DNA of 64,000 nt from Paraburkholderia aromaticivorans (lineage in GTDB: Bacteria; Pseudomonadota; Gammaproteobacteria; Burkholderiales; Burkholderiaceae). The stretch spans positions 682,001 through 746,000 of the forward strand of contig NZ_CP051516.1 in assembly GCF_012689525.1 (NCBI RefSeq), read 5' to 3'. Positions 1 through 8,521 of the stretch are shown here, piece after piece (positions within the stretch are counted from its first letter, which is position 1; every line of letters begins with the position of its first letter). The notes under the pieces are model-generated. The model did no database searches, was not told the origin of the DNA, and saw only the letters and a list, made by a program, of their open reading frames with translations. Position numbers and translations under genes: made by a program.

Positions 1-211
1 CCGGCAGACGGCTGTCGACGAGCGGCTGCGAGTCGTCCAATGGACCGTTCAGCGGGACTTTGAGCGAGGGAGGCGGCGCCGGACGCGCGCCGAACGAATC
101 GGCCGGACGCCGATGGCACGAAGGACAGGGCGTGAAGCGACCGGCTAGCGGGACACCGCAGTGCCCGCATCGGAAGGGATCGTGCTGATCGGAAGTAAAG
201 TCGCTAAGCAT
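1..211 (-). CDS. Zinc-ribbon protein, 3' end cut by window edge
   Basis: The reading frame opens with an ATG at 211 and runs without a stop to base 1, so only the first 70 residues are visible. They contain two Cys pairs, CGHC at about residues 16-19 and CPSC at about 29-32, the usual form of a four-cysteine zinc ribbon. A Pro-rich linker follows (RPAPPPS). The ribbon may bind a metal and act as a docking or nucleic-acid module, with the main domain beyond the window. No function can be given from the visible part. Confidence 0.55.
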   Translation of the reverse strand, partial: MLSDFTSDQHDPFRCGHCGVPLAGRFTPCPSCHRRPADSFGARPAPPPSLKVPLNGPLDDSQPLVDSRLP

Positions 212-291
212 CGCCGTGTCGCAAAGGGGCGTCGAATGCCGGCGCCACAATCAGAAAAAACAAGGCACCGTAACGAGGCTTGCAAGCAGGG

Positions 292-885
292 TTACTGTGC
301 GACGACGTAACCCCGCGCTTGCATGCACGCGCCATACGCGGCCCAATACTGTGTCATTGGCGGCTCGGGCGCCGGCAGAGGCGGCAGCTTCACGCTGGAT
401 GCCGCAGCCATCTGCGCCGCGCTCGCAGCGGCCGTTTCCGAGGCGCTGTTGTCCGCAGTCGTCGCCGATGCCGCCGTGGCGGCCGTAGTCGTGGTGGCCG
501 CCGAAGTCGCGCTCGCCGCCATGGGCGCCGAAGCACCCTTAGCCGTCGCCGCCGTGGTCGCTACGGGCGCACTCGCGCCCGGCGCGGCGGCGGCCGGCAT
601 GCTCGCGCCGATCGGCGCGGACGAGAAGGTGCTGGACGGCAACGGCGGCCGCGACGGCACGCCGGTCGTCGAAGTCTTGGTGGCAGCCGGCTTGCGCGGT
701 GGAATCTGCGACTCGTGGGCGATGTTGACCTTGGTCTGCTTGTTCGCCGCCGCATAGCACATCGCGGTATCGATGCTGCGCTGATAAGGGCTTTGACTTC
801 GGATTGGATAAGTGAGCGGCTGCCATGCGAAAGCAGCACTGCTAAACACCAATAGCGTCAGTACGGTATATGTTTTGATTTGCAT
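292..885 (-). CDS. Secreted Ala-rich low-complexity protein
   Basis: 197 residues. A typical signal peptide (MQIKTYTVLTLLVFSSAAFA) is followed by a short conserved-looking stretch, a long Ala/Thr/Ser/Pro low-complexity region (about residues 75-165), and a C-terminal motif YWAAYGACMQARGY. That last motif recurs in Burkholderia secreted proteins of unknown role. The protein is probably periplasmic or surface-exposed, with the repeat region as a flexible linker. A second, overlapping open frame on the plus strand is also Ala-rich but has no recognisable domain. No function is assigned. Confidence 0.75.
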   Translation of the reverse strand: MQIKTYTVLTLLVFSSAAFAWQPLTYPIRSQSPYQRSIDTAMCYAAANKQTKVNIAHESQIPPRKPAATKTSTTGVPSRPPLPSSTFSSAPIGASMPAAAAPGASAPVATTAATAKGASAPMAASATSAATTTTAATAASATTADNSASETAAASAAQMAAASSVKLPPLPAPEPPMTQYWAAYGACMQARGYVVAQ

Positions 886-1185
886 CGCAGTCGCTCCCGC
901 AGCGATGTTTCGCCTTTCGTAGGCAATGGCGCTTCGCGGTGTGTTCTATGGCTGCTAATTTTGCCGCTGGACGGCGGCTCACTACCGCGAAGGCTGCTTT
1001 AGTGAGCGTAACACCGTGTATTGTCAACGCAATACACTGGTATAGCGCGCGAAACCGCCATCCTGCAGTCGAATCAAGACAGATCGGCGTGAAATGGCGG
1101 AAAACGTAGGGAGTATCCCCAGGCGATGCGGCCGTCCCCGGGTTGATTGGGCGGGTGCGCCGCCGTGGACGGTGAGGAGTCGGAC
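886..1185. other. Divergent intergenic region
   Basis: This 300-bp spacer separates the leftward Ala-rich secreted protein from the rightward small secreted protein and should hold both promoters. Apart from the inverted repeat at 1016-1037 I see no gene. Confidence 0.5.
1016..1037. promoter_or_regulatory. Perfect 8-bp inverted repeat, candidate operator
   Basis: GTGTATTG and CAATACAC are perfect inverted arms separated by 6 bp (TCAACG). The site lies between two divergent genes. A regulator-binding site is the simplest reading; which regulator is unknown. Confidence 0.45.
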
Positions 1186-1581
1186 ATGAGGAAATGGCAG
1201 TACTGCTATCGAATGCTGTTGGCGGTGGCATCCGTGTTGTTGCTGTCGGTGGCGTGGCCGCTGCCGGGCGTGGCAAACGAGGAAACCGCGAACGCCAATG
1301 CGCAAGCTGCGGGTGAGCGGGCTCGTTTCGCCCAGACATACTGCGGGACCTCGCCCGAGCGCATCGGCGCGTATAAGGAGCGCTTGCGCAAGGTGCTGCA
1401 TGACGCCAGCAACTTCGACCTGCAATGGCAGACCGGCTGGCGCCGCGGCGAGAAGGACGGCATTCAGATGAACGCCCTGCGGTTGCACGATCCGCAGGAG
1501 TTCGCGTCGCGAGTCAAGGCTGATTGTGCACGGCTCAAGTGGATGGCGCAGAACGCCGTGCGGGCTCGTCCGCAGAAGTGA
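1186..1581 (+). CDS. Small secreted hypothetical protein
   Basis: 131 residues from the ATG at 1186, which has a GAGGAG ribosome-binding site 10 bases upstream. An upstream in-frame start at 1147 lacks one. An N-terminal signal peptide has an LLAVASVLLLSVAW core. The mature part is helical and charged, with two cysteines and a TGWRRGEKDG segment. I do not recognise a family. It is convergent with the lectin-like gene downstream. Confidence 0.7.
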   Translation: MRKWQYCYRMLLAVASVLLLSVAWPLPGVANEETANANAQAAGERARFAQTYCGTSPERIGAYKERLRKVLHDASNFDLQWQTGWRRGEKDGIQMNALRLHDPQEFASRVKADCARLKWMAQNAVRARPQK

Positions 1582-1586
1582 GGCGG

Positions 1587-1970
1587 TTATTTGCCCGCGC
1601 CGGCCTCTTCAACGCAACTCAGTACGAGTGTGCTGCCTGGCTCCGCGTTAGCGCTGAGCGCGGCGGTATGGAATTCGGTATCGGTGCAGAACCATTCGGC
1701 GCGGAAGTCCGTACGGCAGCGCACGGATGGCGTGCCCACAGGTGCCTCGCGCAGCACGTATCGGCAGGTCTGCAAACCGTCGCATTGGCGGGCGAGCTCT
1801 GCAGTCGCGTTGCCTCGTGATGCGCCGCAGTTCTTGCCATAGGTTCCCGACACGACCTTGATCTCGCGCGCTTCGGCGCTCCAGCTTGCCACCACGGCGA
1901 GCATGGCCAGGATCGGCCAGACACAGCGAAAGGTGCCGGCGAGGACGGTCGATTTGTATCGACGGCGCAT
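1587..1970 (-). CDS. Secreted protein resembling a SUEL-type lectin domain
   Basis: 127 residues from the ATG at 1970, preceded by GGAGAG; an upstream frame extension lies inside the sigma-factor gene. After a signal peptide ending in Ala-Glu-Ala, six cysteines appear in the order YGKNC, RQC, CRYV, VRC, WFC, LSC. The YGK..C.....C.G...C pattern recalls the D-galactoside/L-rhamnose-binding SUEL lectin fold, but this is a pattern match by eye. It starts 40 bp after the ECF sigma gene on the same strand and could be the last gene of that operon. Confidence 0.6.
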   Translation of the reverse strand: MRRRYKSTVLAGTFRCVWPILAMLAVVASWSAEAREIKVVSGTYGKNCGASRGNATAELARQCDGLQTCRYVLREAPVGTPSVRCRTDFRAEWFCTDTEFHTAALSANAEPGSTLVLSCVEEAGAGK

Positions 1971-2010
1971 GGGCGACTCTCTCCATCTGCCAACGGCGTA
2001 TAAACACATA

Positions 2011-2721
2011 TCAACCAGAAGTGGACGGCTGATTGTCCTCATCGGCTAGCCGATGCAGTACGTTGGCGACCACCCGGTCGCAATGCGCACCACCGAATTC
2101 GAAGACGTCGCGTTCGGCGAGATCGATCTCGTGCGCCAGCGATTCGCGCAGCAGGCTCTTGGCGCGGAAGTGCCGGCTGCGCACCGTCGCTTCGGGAATG
2201 CCGAGACATTGCGCGGTCTCCTCGACGCTCATTTCCTCGACTGAACGCAGCACGAACACAACGCGAAAGACTTCCGGCAGTTCGTCCAGCTTGCGCTCGA
2301 GCAATGTTCGCAGTTCGGCGCGCGCGGCCGCCTTCTCTGGGGAATCGGAATCTTGCGCGATCATGGCATCGATATCGACGTGAGTGTTGGCGTCCACCAT
2401 CGGAATCACGTTCTGACGGCGAGCTTCCCGGCGCAGGCGTCCATAGCATTCGTTGAGCACCAGACGGGACAGCCAGGTGAGCAGCGTGGCATCGCCACGA
2501 AACCGGGCGATCGATCTGTAGGCTGACAGATACGCCGCCTGCAGCGCGTCTTCGGCTTCCGCCGCGTCACGCAGCGTGGCGCGCGCCAGACGATACAGGC
2601 GCCGGTTGTGCCGGCGCATCAGCAATTCGAACGCCGAGCGATCTCCCGCGACGATGCGGCGGACTGTCTCGCGTTCGTCGTCCGCGGCAAAGCTTGAATG
2701 TGCTTCAGCGACGTCCGTCAT
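2011..2721 (-). CDS. ECF-family RNA polymerase sigma factor
   Basis: 236 residues from the ATG at 2721; a start 12 codons upstream is possible. Region 2 is clear (AFELLMRRHNRRLYRLARA, then EDALQAAYLSAYRSIARFRG and TWLSRLVLNECY). Region 4 has the helix-turn-helix MSVEETAQCLGIPEATVRSR followed by the RAKSLLRE recognition helix. Such factors redirect RNA polymerase to envelope or oxidative stress promoters. No anti-sigma gene is visible. The gene follows a DUF4142 gene and a cupredoxin gene on the same strand, a set that suggests periplasmic stress or copper/redox sensing. Confidence 0.9.
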   Translation of the reverse strand: MTDVAEAHSSFAADDERETVRRIVAGDRSAFELLMRRHNRRLYRLARATLRDAAEAEDALQAAYLSAYRSIARFRGDATLLTWLSRLVLNECYGRLRREARRQNVIPMVDANTHVDIDAMIAQDSDSPEKAAARAELRTLLERKLDELPEVFRVVFVLRSVEEMSVEETAQCLGIPEATVRSRHFRAKSLLRESLAHEIDLAERDVFEFGGAHCDRVVANVLHRLADEDNQPSTSG

Positions 2722-2760
2722 GACTGCCTCGCCAGGTTGCCTTCGCGCATTGTGCATCGG

Positions 2761-3147
2761 TCATTGCACGATCACTGTGCCATGCATCGTGGCGTGGAGG
2801 GTGCACAGATACGGATAGCTGCCGGTCTCCCGTGCCACATAAGTCCACGATGCATTCGGCGCGATTTCGCGTGAATCGAACGCTTTCGACGTGGCGCTCG
2901 CCGTATGGGGAAACAGATCCCGGTTGACCCACACCACGCGATCACCGCGGTGCACGGTGAGCACCGGCGGATCGAAACGCATCTGCTCGATCGCGATCAG
3001 ATAGGTTTTCCCCGCAGCGTTGGAAACACCGGCCAATGACGTCGCAATGATCGCAACGATCGCAAGGAAAGCGCAGGTGTGGACTAAACCACTCGCACGT
3101 ATCTCGCCACGGTGCTTCCCGGCCGCGCGAACGGTCGGATTACTCAC
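2761..3147 (-). CDS. Periplasmic cupredoxin-domain protein
   Basis: 128 residues from a GTG at 3147 that overlaps the stop of the DUF4142 gene, suggesting translational coupling. A signal peptide or membrane anchor (CAFLAIVAIIATSLAG) precedes a plastocyanin-like domain. The type-1 copper ligands are visible: His in LFPHTAS, then Cys, His and Met in YLCTLHATMHG. The protein probably binds one copper ion for electron transfer or copper handling in the periplasm. Upstream ATG starts would lie inside the DUF4142 coding region and are less likely. Confidence 0.85.
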   Translation of the reverse strand: MSNPTVRAAGKHRGEIRASGLVHTCAFLAIVAIIATSLAGVSNAAGKTYLIAIEQMRFDPPVLTVHRGDRVVWVNRDLFPHTASATSKAFDSREIAPNASWTYVARETGSYPYLCTLHATMHGTVIVQ

Positions 3148-3673
3148 CGCTCTTGCCCAGCGCCGCCTGCAAATGCCTCGCGTGCTCGAGATGCGCGACA
3201 AAGGCCGGCCGCACCTTGACGAGCAGCGCTTTCAGTTCCGCGTTCTGCGCGTCTGGAATCAACGTCTTGTCCAACGCGTCGAGAACGTTCTCGTGATAGG
3301 TGACCTCGTGGTCGATATACGCCCGGTCAAACGGCGCGCCTTTGAGCGACTTCAGATTGGCGAGGTTCGTATCGCCCCCTTGCTTGAGACTCTGGCTCGT
3401 CGGATTGTCTTCCGGTGTCACGCCCAGCTTGTGCACCAGGTCGGTGGCGGCCTTGTTGACGCCGCTATGATCGGTGACCATGCGTTGCGCGAACGCTTTG
3501 ACATCCTTCGACTTCGTTTTCGATTCCGCGAGCTTGCCCGCGTCGATATCCACCTGATTCGCCGTCACGACGATGGCTGCGATCTGCGGATCGGTGGGAG
3601 CGGCGCTCTGCGCCCAGCATGGAAGGCCGGTAAACGTGAGTGCGCTGAACAGTGCTGCGCTAATCATCTTCAT
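3140..3673 (-). CDS. DUF4142 secreted protein
   Basis: 177 residues with a signal peptide ending in CWAQSAAP. The mature part is a four-helix, ferritin-like DUF4142 domain: VTANQVDIDAGKLA, then FAQRMVTDHSGVN and HLEHARHLQAAL, with His and Glu residues spaced as in the family. The biochemical role of DUF4142 is unsettled. It is the first gene of the leftward set DUF4142, cupredoxin, ECF sigma, lectin-like protein. Confidence 0.88.
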   Translation of the reverse strand: MKMISAALFSALTFTGLPCWAQSAAPTDPQIAAIVVTANQVDIDAGKLAESKTKSKDVKAFAQRMVTDHSGVNKAATDLVHKLGVTPEDNPTSQSLKQGGDTNLANLKSLKGAPFDRAYIDHEVTYHENVLDALDKTLIPDAQNAELKALLVKVRPAFVAHLEHARHLQAALGKSGE

Positions 3674-3962
3674 CTTGCGTCTCCTGAATCATGATGTCGA
3701 GTGCGGGTCGGTCCGCACGCGATGGGCGGCTGATTCGATCGTCAATATGGTGTTGGATGTCACGTGTGCGAGCCCCGTTCCCAGTTGCGGCTTGCGAGGT
3801 GCGTTTCGTCGGAACGGTTGCGAAATAGCCATGAAGAGCGCGATGTGGCTTCGCGCCGTCGGGACGATGGTGTTCGGGGAACGGGTGCTGTGTAGCAGCG
3901 GGGAAAAGGCAGGGACGCGTGCCCCGGAAGGGGCACGGAAGAATCGCTTACAGGTCTGAGGC

Positions 3963-5753
3963 TTAAGGAACCGGCGGGAAGTGCCGCTTGCCGGTGTGCA
4001 CCCGCAAGCGCCGGAATCGCTCTTTCTTGTGTTCTTCGTCGAAGTGCGCAAGAGACGGTTTGACCAGATCGCTGCGCGACACAATGCCGACCAGTTGCAA
4101 CGTGGCGGAATCCGCAACCACGGGCAAACGTTCAAGACCGTGCACCGCAAGCCGCGTTGCGACGAGGCGGCAGGTTTCACCGGGCAATGCAAAAGCGGGC
4201 GAACGGTGGCGCAATACGTCGGAGAGGCGCGAGTCGAGCGCATTGTGCGCCTCGCCATCGCGGATTTTCTCCAGTACCGCGCGATCGACGACGCCCACCA
4301 GCGCGCCTTGACGCACGACCGGATAGGCGCGATGTGTCTGCGTTGCGCCGAAGTACGTTGCCAGCGCTTCTGCCACGGATACGTCGCCATCGATCGTCTT
4401 CACCGCGCGCGACATCATCTCGTCGACATGGTGGCGTTCGAGTGGATCGACACCGTATTCCCGGTAAATGTGATAGCCGCGCCGGGCAATTTTCTCGGTC
4501 ATGATGGAGCGCTTCATGACGACCGTTGCGAACCCGTGCGCGATCAGTGTCGCGGCGAGCAGCGGCAGCAGTGCGTTGCTGTCGTGCGTCAGGCCGAATG
4601 CGAACACGATGGCGGTTAACGGCGCGCCCAACGTGGCGCCGAGCGTGGCCGCCATGCAGACGAGCGGCCACAGAGCGGGTTCGCCGCCCGGCAGCACGTG
4701 GCCGAGCAGGACGCCGAGTCCCGCGCCCAGCATGAGCAACGGAGCAAGGACGCCGCCCGAGGTGCCCGAGCCCAGCGCGACAACCCAGATGACAGCCTTC
4801 ACGATGAGGATCGCCAGCGCGATCTGGATGGCAATGTGCTGATGCAACAGATCGCCGATCACGTCGTAACCGACGCCCAGCGCACGCGGTTCGAGAAATC
4901 CGCCGATGCCGACGACGAGTCCGCCGAGCGGGGGCCACCACATCCAATGGATGGGCAGCTTGCCGAACAGGTCCTCGACTTTATAAAGTGCGGCCGACAA
5001 GCCCGAAGCGAGCGCACCGGACAGCAAGCCGGCGATGACGCAGGACAGCAGCGACAGCGCGCCGGGCGGTGCGGTTTCAAGCGGAAACAGCGGCCCGGTG
5101 CCGAAGAATGCCGCGCGCGCAAAACCCGCGACGGCGCACGCAAGCGCGACCGGCAGAAAGCTGCGCGGGCGCCATTCGAACAGCAGCAACTCGACCGCCA
5201 GCAGCACGGCCGCCACCGGCGTGCCGAAGACCGCTGTCATGCCCGCCGCCGCGCCGGCCACCAGCAGCGTCTTGCGTTCCGCGGCAGTGACCTTCACGCA
5301 CTGCGCGATCAGCGACCCGAGTGCGCCGCCTGTCATGATGATCGGGCCTTCCGCACCGAACGGGCCGCCGCTGCCGATCACGATGCCGGACGACAGCGGT
5401 TTGAGAATCGCCACCTTCGGCGACATGCGGCTCTTGCCGAACAGGATGGCTTCAATCGCTTCCGGAATGCCGTGACCGCGAATCTTCTCCGAACCGTAGC
5501 GCGCCATGAGGCCGACGATCAGGCCACCGATCACGGGGATGACCACCACCCAGACACCCAAGGTATTGACGGCGGGTGAGCGGTCCGCAAACGAAAACTG
5601 CTGAAAGAAAAACAGATTGGTGAACAGATGAATCAGGCTCAGCAGCACGAACGCAGCGAGTGTGCTGAGCGCGCCGATTCCCGCGGCGAGTGCGGAAATG
5701 CCGGGAAGCCGCGCATTGACGGAAAAATCGCGCTTATGGGTATCGAGACTCAT
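3963..5753 (-). CDS. ClC-family chloride channel/antiporter with tandem CBS domains
   Basis: 596 residues. The ClC core carries GSGGPFGAEGP (about residues 127-137, with the gating Glu at 135) and GSGTSGGVLAP, the counterpart of the GxFxP motif. The C-terminal 170 residues form two CBS repeats, which often sense adenine nucleotides. The protein moves chloride or another halide across the inner membrane, either as a channel or in exchange for protons; the sequence does not decide which. It starts 7 bp after the MarR-family gene, so the two form an operon controlled by the palindrome at 6209-6225. Confidence 0.92.
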   Translation of the reverse strand: MSLDTHKRDFSVNARLPGISALAAGIGALSTLAAFVLLSLIHLFTNLFFFQQFSFADRSPAVNTLGVWVVVIPVIGGLIVGLMARYGSEKIRGHGIPEAIEAILFGKSRMSPKVAILKPLSSGIVIGSGGPFGAEGPIIMTGGALGSLIAQCVKVTAAERKTLLVAGAAAGMTAVFGTPVAAVLLAVELLLFEWRPRSFLPVALACAVAGFARAAFFGTGPLFPLETAPPGALSLLSCVIAGLLSGALASGLSAALYKVEDLFGKLPIHWMWWPPLGGLVVGIGGFLEPRALGVGYDVIGDLLHQHIAIQIALAILIVKAVIWVVALGSGTSGGVLAPLLMLGAGLGVLLGHVLPGGEPALWPLVCMAATLGATLGAPLTAIVFAFGLTHDSNALLPLLAATLIAHGFATVVMKRSIMTEKIARRGYHIYREYGVDPLERHHVDEMMSRAVKTIDGDVSVAEALATYFGATQTHRAYPVVRQGALVGVVDRAVLEKIRDGEAHNALDSRLSDVLRHRSPAFALPGETCRLVATRLAVHGLERLPVVADSATLQLVGIVSRSDLVKPSLAHFDEEHKKERFRRLRVHTGKRHFPPVP

Positions 5754-5759
5754 GGTGAC

Positions 5760-6173
5760 TCAAATATCGATCTGGGGGACGTTAAACGCGCCTTTGAGCG
5801 ACTTCAGCTCCGCACGGTGCATCTCGGCGAGACGGGCGAGGACCTGCTCGCCCGCTTTCAGCAGATGAACCTCAACCTGGCGGCGGTCCGTCTCGCTGAC
5901 TTTTCTGCGGACCAGATCGAGCGCCTCGCAGCGGGACACGAGCGCGACCACGCCGTGGTGCTGCGCCTGCAGCCGTTCCGCAAGCTCGCCGACGGTCGCC
6001 CAGTCGCGCTCCGGATAACCCTTGATGTGCAGGAGCAGCAGATACTGCAACGGCGTGATGCCTTCGCCTTGGGCGGCCTGTTCGGAAAAACGCTCGAAGC
6101 GCCGCATCTGGTAGCGAAACTCGGACAGTTGCTCGAAGTTCGCCTTGGTCAAGCCGCGCGTGAGTGTTTTCAT
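5760..6173 (-). CDS. MarR-family transcriptional regulator
   Basis: 137 residues, a typical MarR length. A winged helix-turn-helix is visible (TVGELAERLQAQHHGVVALV, then a wing with ETDRRQVEVHL), flanked by dimerisation helices. The family usually represses divergent or downstream genes until a small phenolic or oxidant ligand binds. The gene is followed at once by the ClC gene, and a palindrome is centred 44 bp upstream of its start. Related palindromes occur at three other promoters nearby, so it probably regulates the whole 5.7-9.5 kb block, including itself. Confidence 0.9.
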   Translation of the reverse strand: MKTLTRGLTKANFEQLSEFRYQMRRFERFSEQAAQGEGITPLQYLLLLHIKGYPERDWATVGELAERLQAQHHGVVALVSRCEALDLVRRKVSETDRRQVEVHLLKAGEQVLARLAEMHRAELKSLKGAFNVPQIDI

Positions 6174-6208
6174 CGGAGTGCCTTGGAGAAAGAGGTGAAA
6201 CGCGGATT

Positions 6209-6225
6209 ATATCATGACGTGATAT
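6209..6225. promoter_or_regulatory. MarR-type operator, copy 1
   Basis: ATATCA-TGACG-TGATAT is a perfect 6-bp inverted repeat with a 5-bp spacer, centred 44 bp upstream of the MarR start codon. The 13-bp core ATCATGACGTGAT is repeated exactly at 9497-9509. Confidence 0.75.
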
Positions 6226-6262
6226 GTATGTCCGTGCTCGACCTCGGTGTGGATGACGGTGG

Positions 6263-7489
6263 CTATGCCGCGGTTTGCTGCTTGGCGTAAGCCTGGCGAT
6301 ACAGTCCCGCGATGAGATCGGCCTGCGTGATCATGCCGGCTAGCCGCTGTTTCGAGTCCAGAACCGGGATATGGTGGTGCCCATAGTTAGCAAACACCGG
6401 CACCAGTTCGACGATCGGGGTCGTTCCGTCGACTGTCTGAACGTCCACGTTCATCAGTGCGCCAACGAGCGGCGCCGGGGTGACACTGCGCCTGAACCAG
6501 CGTTGCATGGACGACGACGGCCCGGGCGCTTTGCCGAACGCCCGTTTGTCGACGAGGTCGGCGCGGGTCACGATGCCGATCACGTGCTGCCTCTCGTCAG
6601 TGACAGGAAGTGCCTTGATGTGGCGCTGTTTCAGCAGACTCCATGCGGCGGAAGCTCGCGTGGTGGCCGACACCGCGACGAGAGATCGCGACATGATGTC
6701 CGCGCAGGTCAGTTCATTGAACGCGCGGGCGTAGGCCTGCAACTGAACATCGCGCAGCAGGGATTCCAGATCGTCCGTGTCGATATCGAGCAATTCGCCG
6801 CGCCGGTTCAGCACCGCCTCGAGGTCCGCGCGCGTGAAACCTTCGTTCGACGCCGATGCCGACGCTCCCGCGCCTTTGACCGAACTCGTCTGGGCGACGT
6901 GGGGGTATCGATGCCCGGTAGCGGCGTGATAGATGATGGCGCCGCACAGTAGCGTCACCGACTGGATCGCAATCGGCTCGGCCACAAAGCGGTAGCCCAG
7001 CGCGTGCACCGCCGGACCGCCGAGGACCGCGGTCAGCGCGACCGCGCCCGACGGCGGGTGAACACAGCGCAGCGCAAACATCGCACAGATCGCCAGCGCG
7101 ACGGCCAAAGCGGCGGCGCCCACCGGATCGCCGATCCAGCTTGCACAGGCCACACCGACCGTAGCGGAGACGATATTGCCGCCGATAATCGACCACGGTT
7201 GCGCAAGCGGACTGGCTGGAACCGCGAACAGCAGAACGGCCGAAGCGCCCATTGGTGCGACGAGGAGCGGAATGTTTGCCGCCGGTCCGAGCAGGACGTG
7301 CATCGTCCCGCCGGTGAACGCAATCCCAAGCAATGCGCCGAGACACGATCTCAGGCGCTCTGGCCACCGGACAGCCATGGGATGGGGGGCGAAGCTGGCG
7401 AGCCAGCGGATGAGAGCGTAGCGGGACAAGGTTCGAATAGGAAAATGAAAGGCAGTATCAGATGAGAGGAGGCCACACATTACGGCCAA
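6263..7489 (-). CDS. HPP-family membrane protein with two CBS domains
   Basis: 408 residues. The N-terminal half is an HPP domain: four to five membrane segments, the VAPMGASAVLLF segment at about 78-89, and the His-Pro-Pro signature (HPPSGAVAL) at 144-152. HPP proteins have been linked to nitrite transport in plants; bacterial members are mostly uncharacterised. Two CBS repeats follow (about 270-325 and 345-400). The pairing of membrane domain and CBS pair mirrors the adjacent ClC gene. The start could also be at residue 38. A MarR-type palindrome is centred 44 bp upstream of the start used here. Confidence 0.88.
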   Translation of the reverse strand: MAVMCGLLSSDTAFHFPIRTLSRYALIRWLASFAPHPMAVRWPERLRSCLGALLGIAFTGGTMHVLLGPAANIPLLVAPMGASAVLLFAVPASPLAQPWSIIGGNIVSATVGVACASWIGDPVGAAALAVALAICAMFALRCVHPPSGAVALTAVLGGPAVHALGYRFVAEPIAIQSVTLLCGAIIYHAATGHRYPHVAQTSSVKGAGASASASNEGFTRADLEAVLNRRGELLDIDTDDLESLLRDVQLQAYARAFNELTCADIMSRSLVAVSATTRASAAWSLLKQRHIKALPVTDERQHVIGIVTRADLVDKRAFGKAPGPSSSMQRWFRRSVTPAPLVGALMNVDVQTVDGTTPIVELVPVFANYGHHHIPVLDSKQRLAGMITQADLIAGLYRQAYAKQQTAA

Positions 7490-7522
7490 ATCCTCAGGAA
7501 ACGAAAGAACGCATCGTCATGA

Positions 7523-7543
7523 TTATATTTCATTGTGATATAA
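7523..7543. promoter_or_regulatory. MarR-type operator, copy 2 (imperfect)
   Basis: TTATATTTCA-T-TGTGATATAA has 8 of 10 paired positions. It is the weakest of the four copies, with a shifted spacer, but is centred 44 bp upstream of the HPP gene, the same distance as the MarR site from its own gene. Confidence 0.55.
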
Positions 7544-7653
7544 AACCGCGTTGCGGGTTGCCGCAGCGCAGCAGAAGTGGGCGGCGGCCAAGGGTTTAGC
7601 CTGGTCCTGCACGTGGCGTGGATTAGCCCTGCCGGTGGCATTCGCAACTTGCA

Positions 7654-7672
7654 TAGATCACGTTATGATATA
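7654..7672. promoter_or_regulatory. MarR-type operator, copy 3
   Basis: Contains ATCA-CGTTA-TGAT with further paired TA steps outside. Read on the minus strand its 13-bp core is ATCATAACGTGAT, one base different from the core at 6211-6223. It lies about 230 bp upstream of the DUF1840 gene. Confidence 0.6.
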
Positions 7673-7894
7673 AAATTAAAGCAGGCCTTCTCGTGACTGG
7701 TTCCTCAGCAGGAACAGTCCGGATGAAACTGCAAGGATGATTTGCCCGGATTGCACGCGCCTATGGGGACGCCGTGCTCCGCTCCGATGCACGAGGCCGG
7801 TTATGGTGAAGGCCCCAGCCGTCGTCGTGGGAGGCCATCACCGCCCGCCAGGATGGTGCGATGAACGCAATACAGATCGAAGCAAGGAGCCATC

Positions 7895-8212
7895 ATGCTG
7901 ATCACGTTTCAATCGCCCGCCACGCCCGATGTCGTAATGCTCAGGGATCTCGCGCAGTATCTGCTGGGTCTGGTGGGCAAGCGGCTCGATACGCGCGGGG
8001 TGATTCTCCACGACGAGCTGCCTCATGCAATCAGCCGTCTGGAAGCGGCGATCTCGGACGATGAAAAAGCGGAGATCGTCCTCGAATCGCTGCAGTATTC
8101 CCGCGAACGCCGTCAGGAATCCGGCAGTGGACTTTCGCAGCGCGCCTGGCCATTTCTCGACATGATGCGCGAAGCCTGCAAACAGGACGCCGACATCATC
8201 TGGGGACTGTAG
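7895..8212 (+). CDS. DUF1840 domain protein
   Basis: 105 residues with a strong AAGGAG site before the ATG. The sequence MLITFQSPATPDVVMLRDLA and the end DADIIWGL match the DUF1840 family of small cytosolic proteins common in beta-proteobacteria. The function is unknown. It sits within the MarR palindrome block, so stress-linked expression is an inference. Confidence 0.9.
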   Translation: MLITFQSPATPDVVMLRDLAQYLLGLVGKRLDTRGVILHDELPHAISRLEAAISDDEKAEIVLESLQYSRERRQESGSGLSQRAWPFLDMMREACKQDADIIWGL

Positions 8213-8265
8213 GCGCCGGTTTGTCGCCTGAGCCGATGCCGCGCTGCTTATTGAAGGATGCCGGG

Positions 8266-8469
8266 ATGAAACGATGGATTGCACAGAGCCTGTTCACCGC
8301 GGCTGTCGGTACGTGCGGCATTTGCGCGTCGACGTGGGCAAACGCGCAACCTGGCGCGCAATCGCAAGAGGGCTGCTGTCCGGAAAGCACACAGTGGCGC
8401 CCGGGAGACACACCACAAGGCCATTCTGGCGACGACCAGCATGTGAACTTTCTCTGGCCCGCACTTTAG
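8266..8469 (+). CDS. Small secreted hypothetical protein
   Basis: 67 residues from the ATG at 8266, preceded by GAAGG. A signal peptide (MKRWIAQSLFTAAVGTCGI...WANA) is followed by about 40 residues containing a CC pair and a C-terminal HVNFLWPAL. No family was recognised. It lies 54 bp downstream of the DUF1840 gene and could be cotranscribed. Confidence 0.5.
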   Translation: MKRWIAQSLFTAAVGTCGICASTWANAQPGAQSQEGCCPESTQWRPGDTPQGHSGDDQHVNFLWPAL

Positions 8470-8521
8470 ACGGTGCGTACAACGCGAATGACCCAGCGCC
8501 GGACCGATGCAGCCGGCAGCG

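Larger units (their letters stand above)
7490..7894. other. Divergent intergenic region with two MarR-type sites
   Basis: This 405-bp region separates the leftward HPP gene from the rightward DUF1840 gene. It holds two palindromes related to the MarR site at 6209. The remainder shows no convincing gene. Confidence 0.5.
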
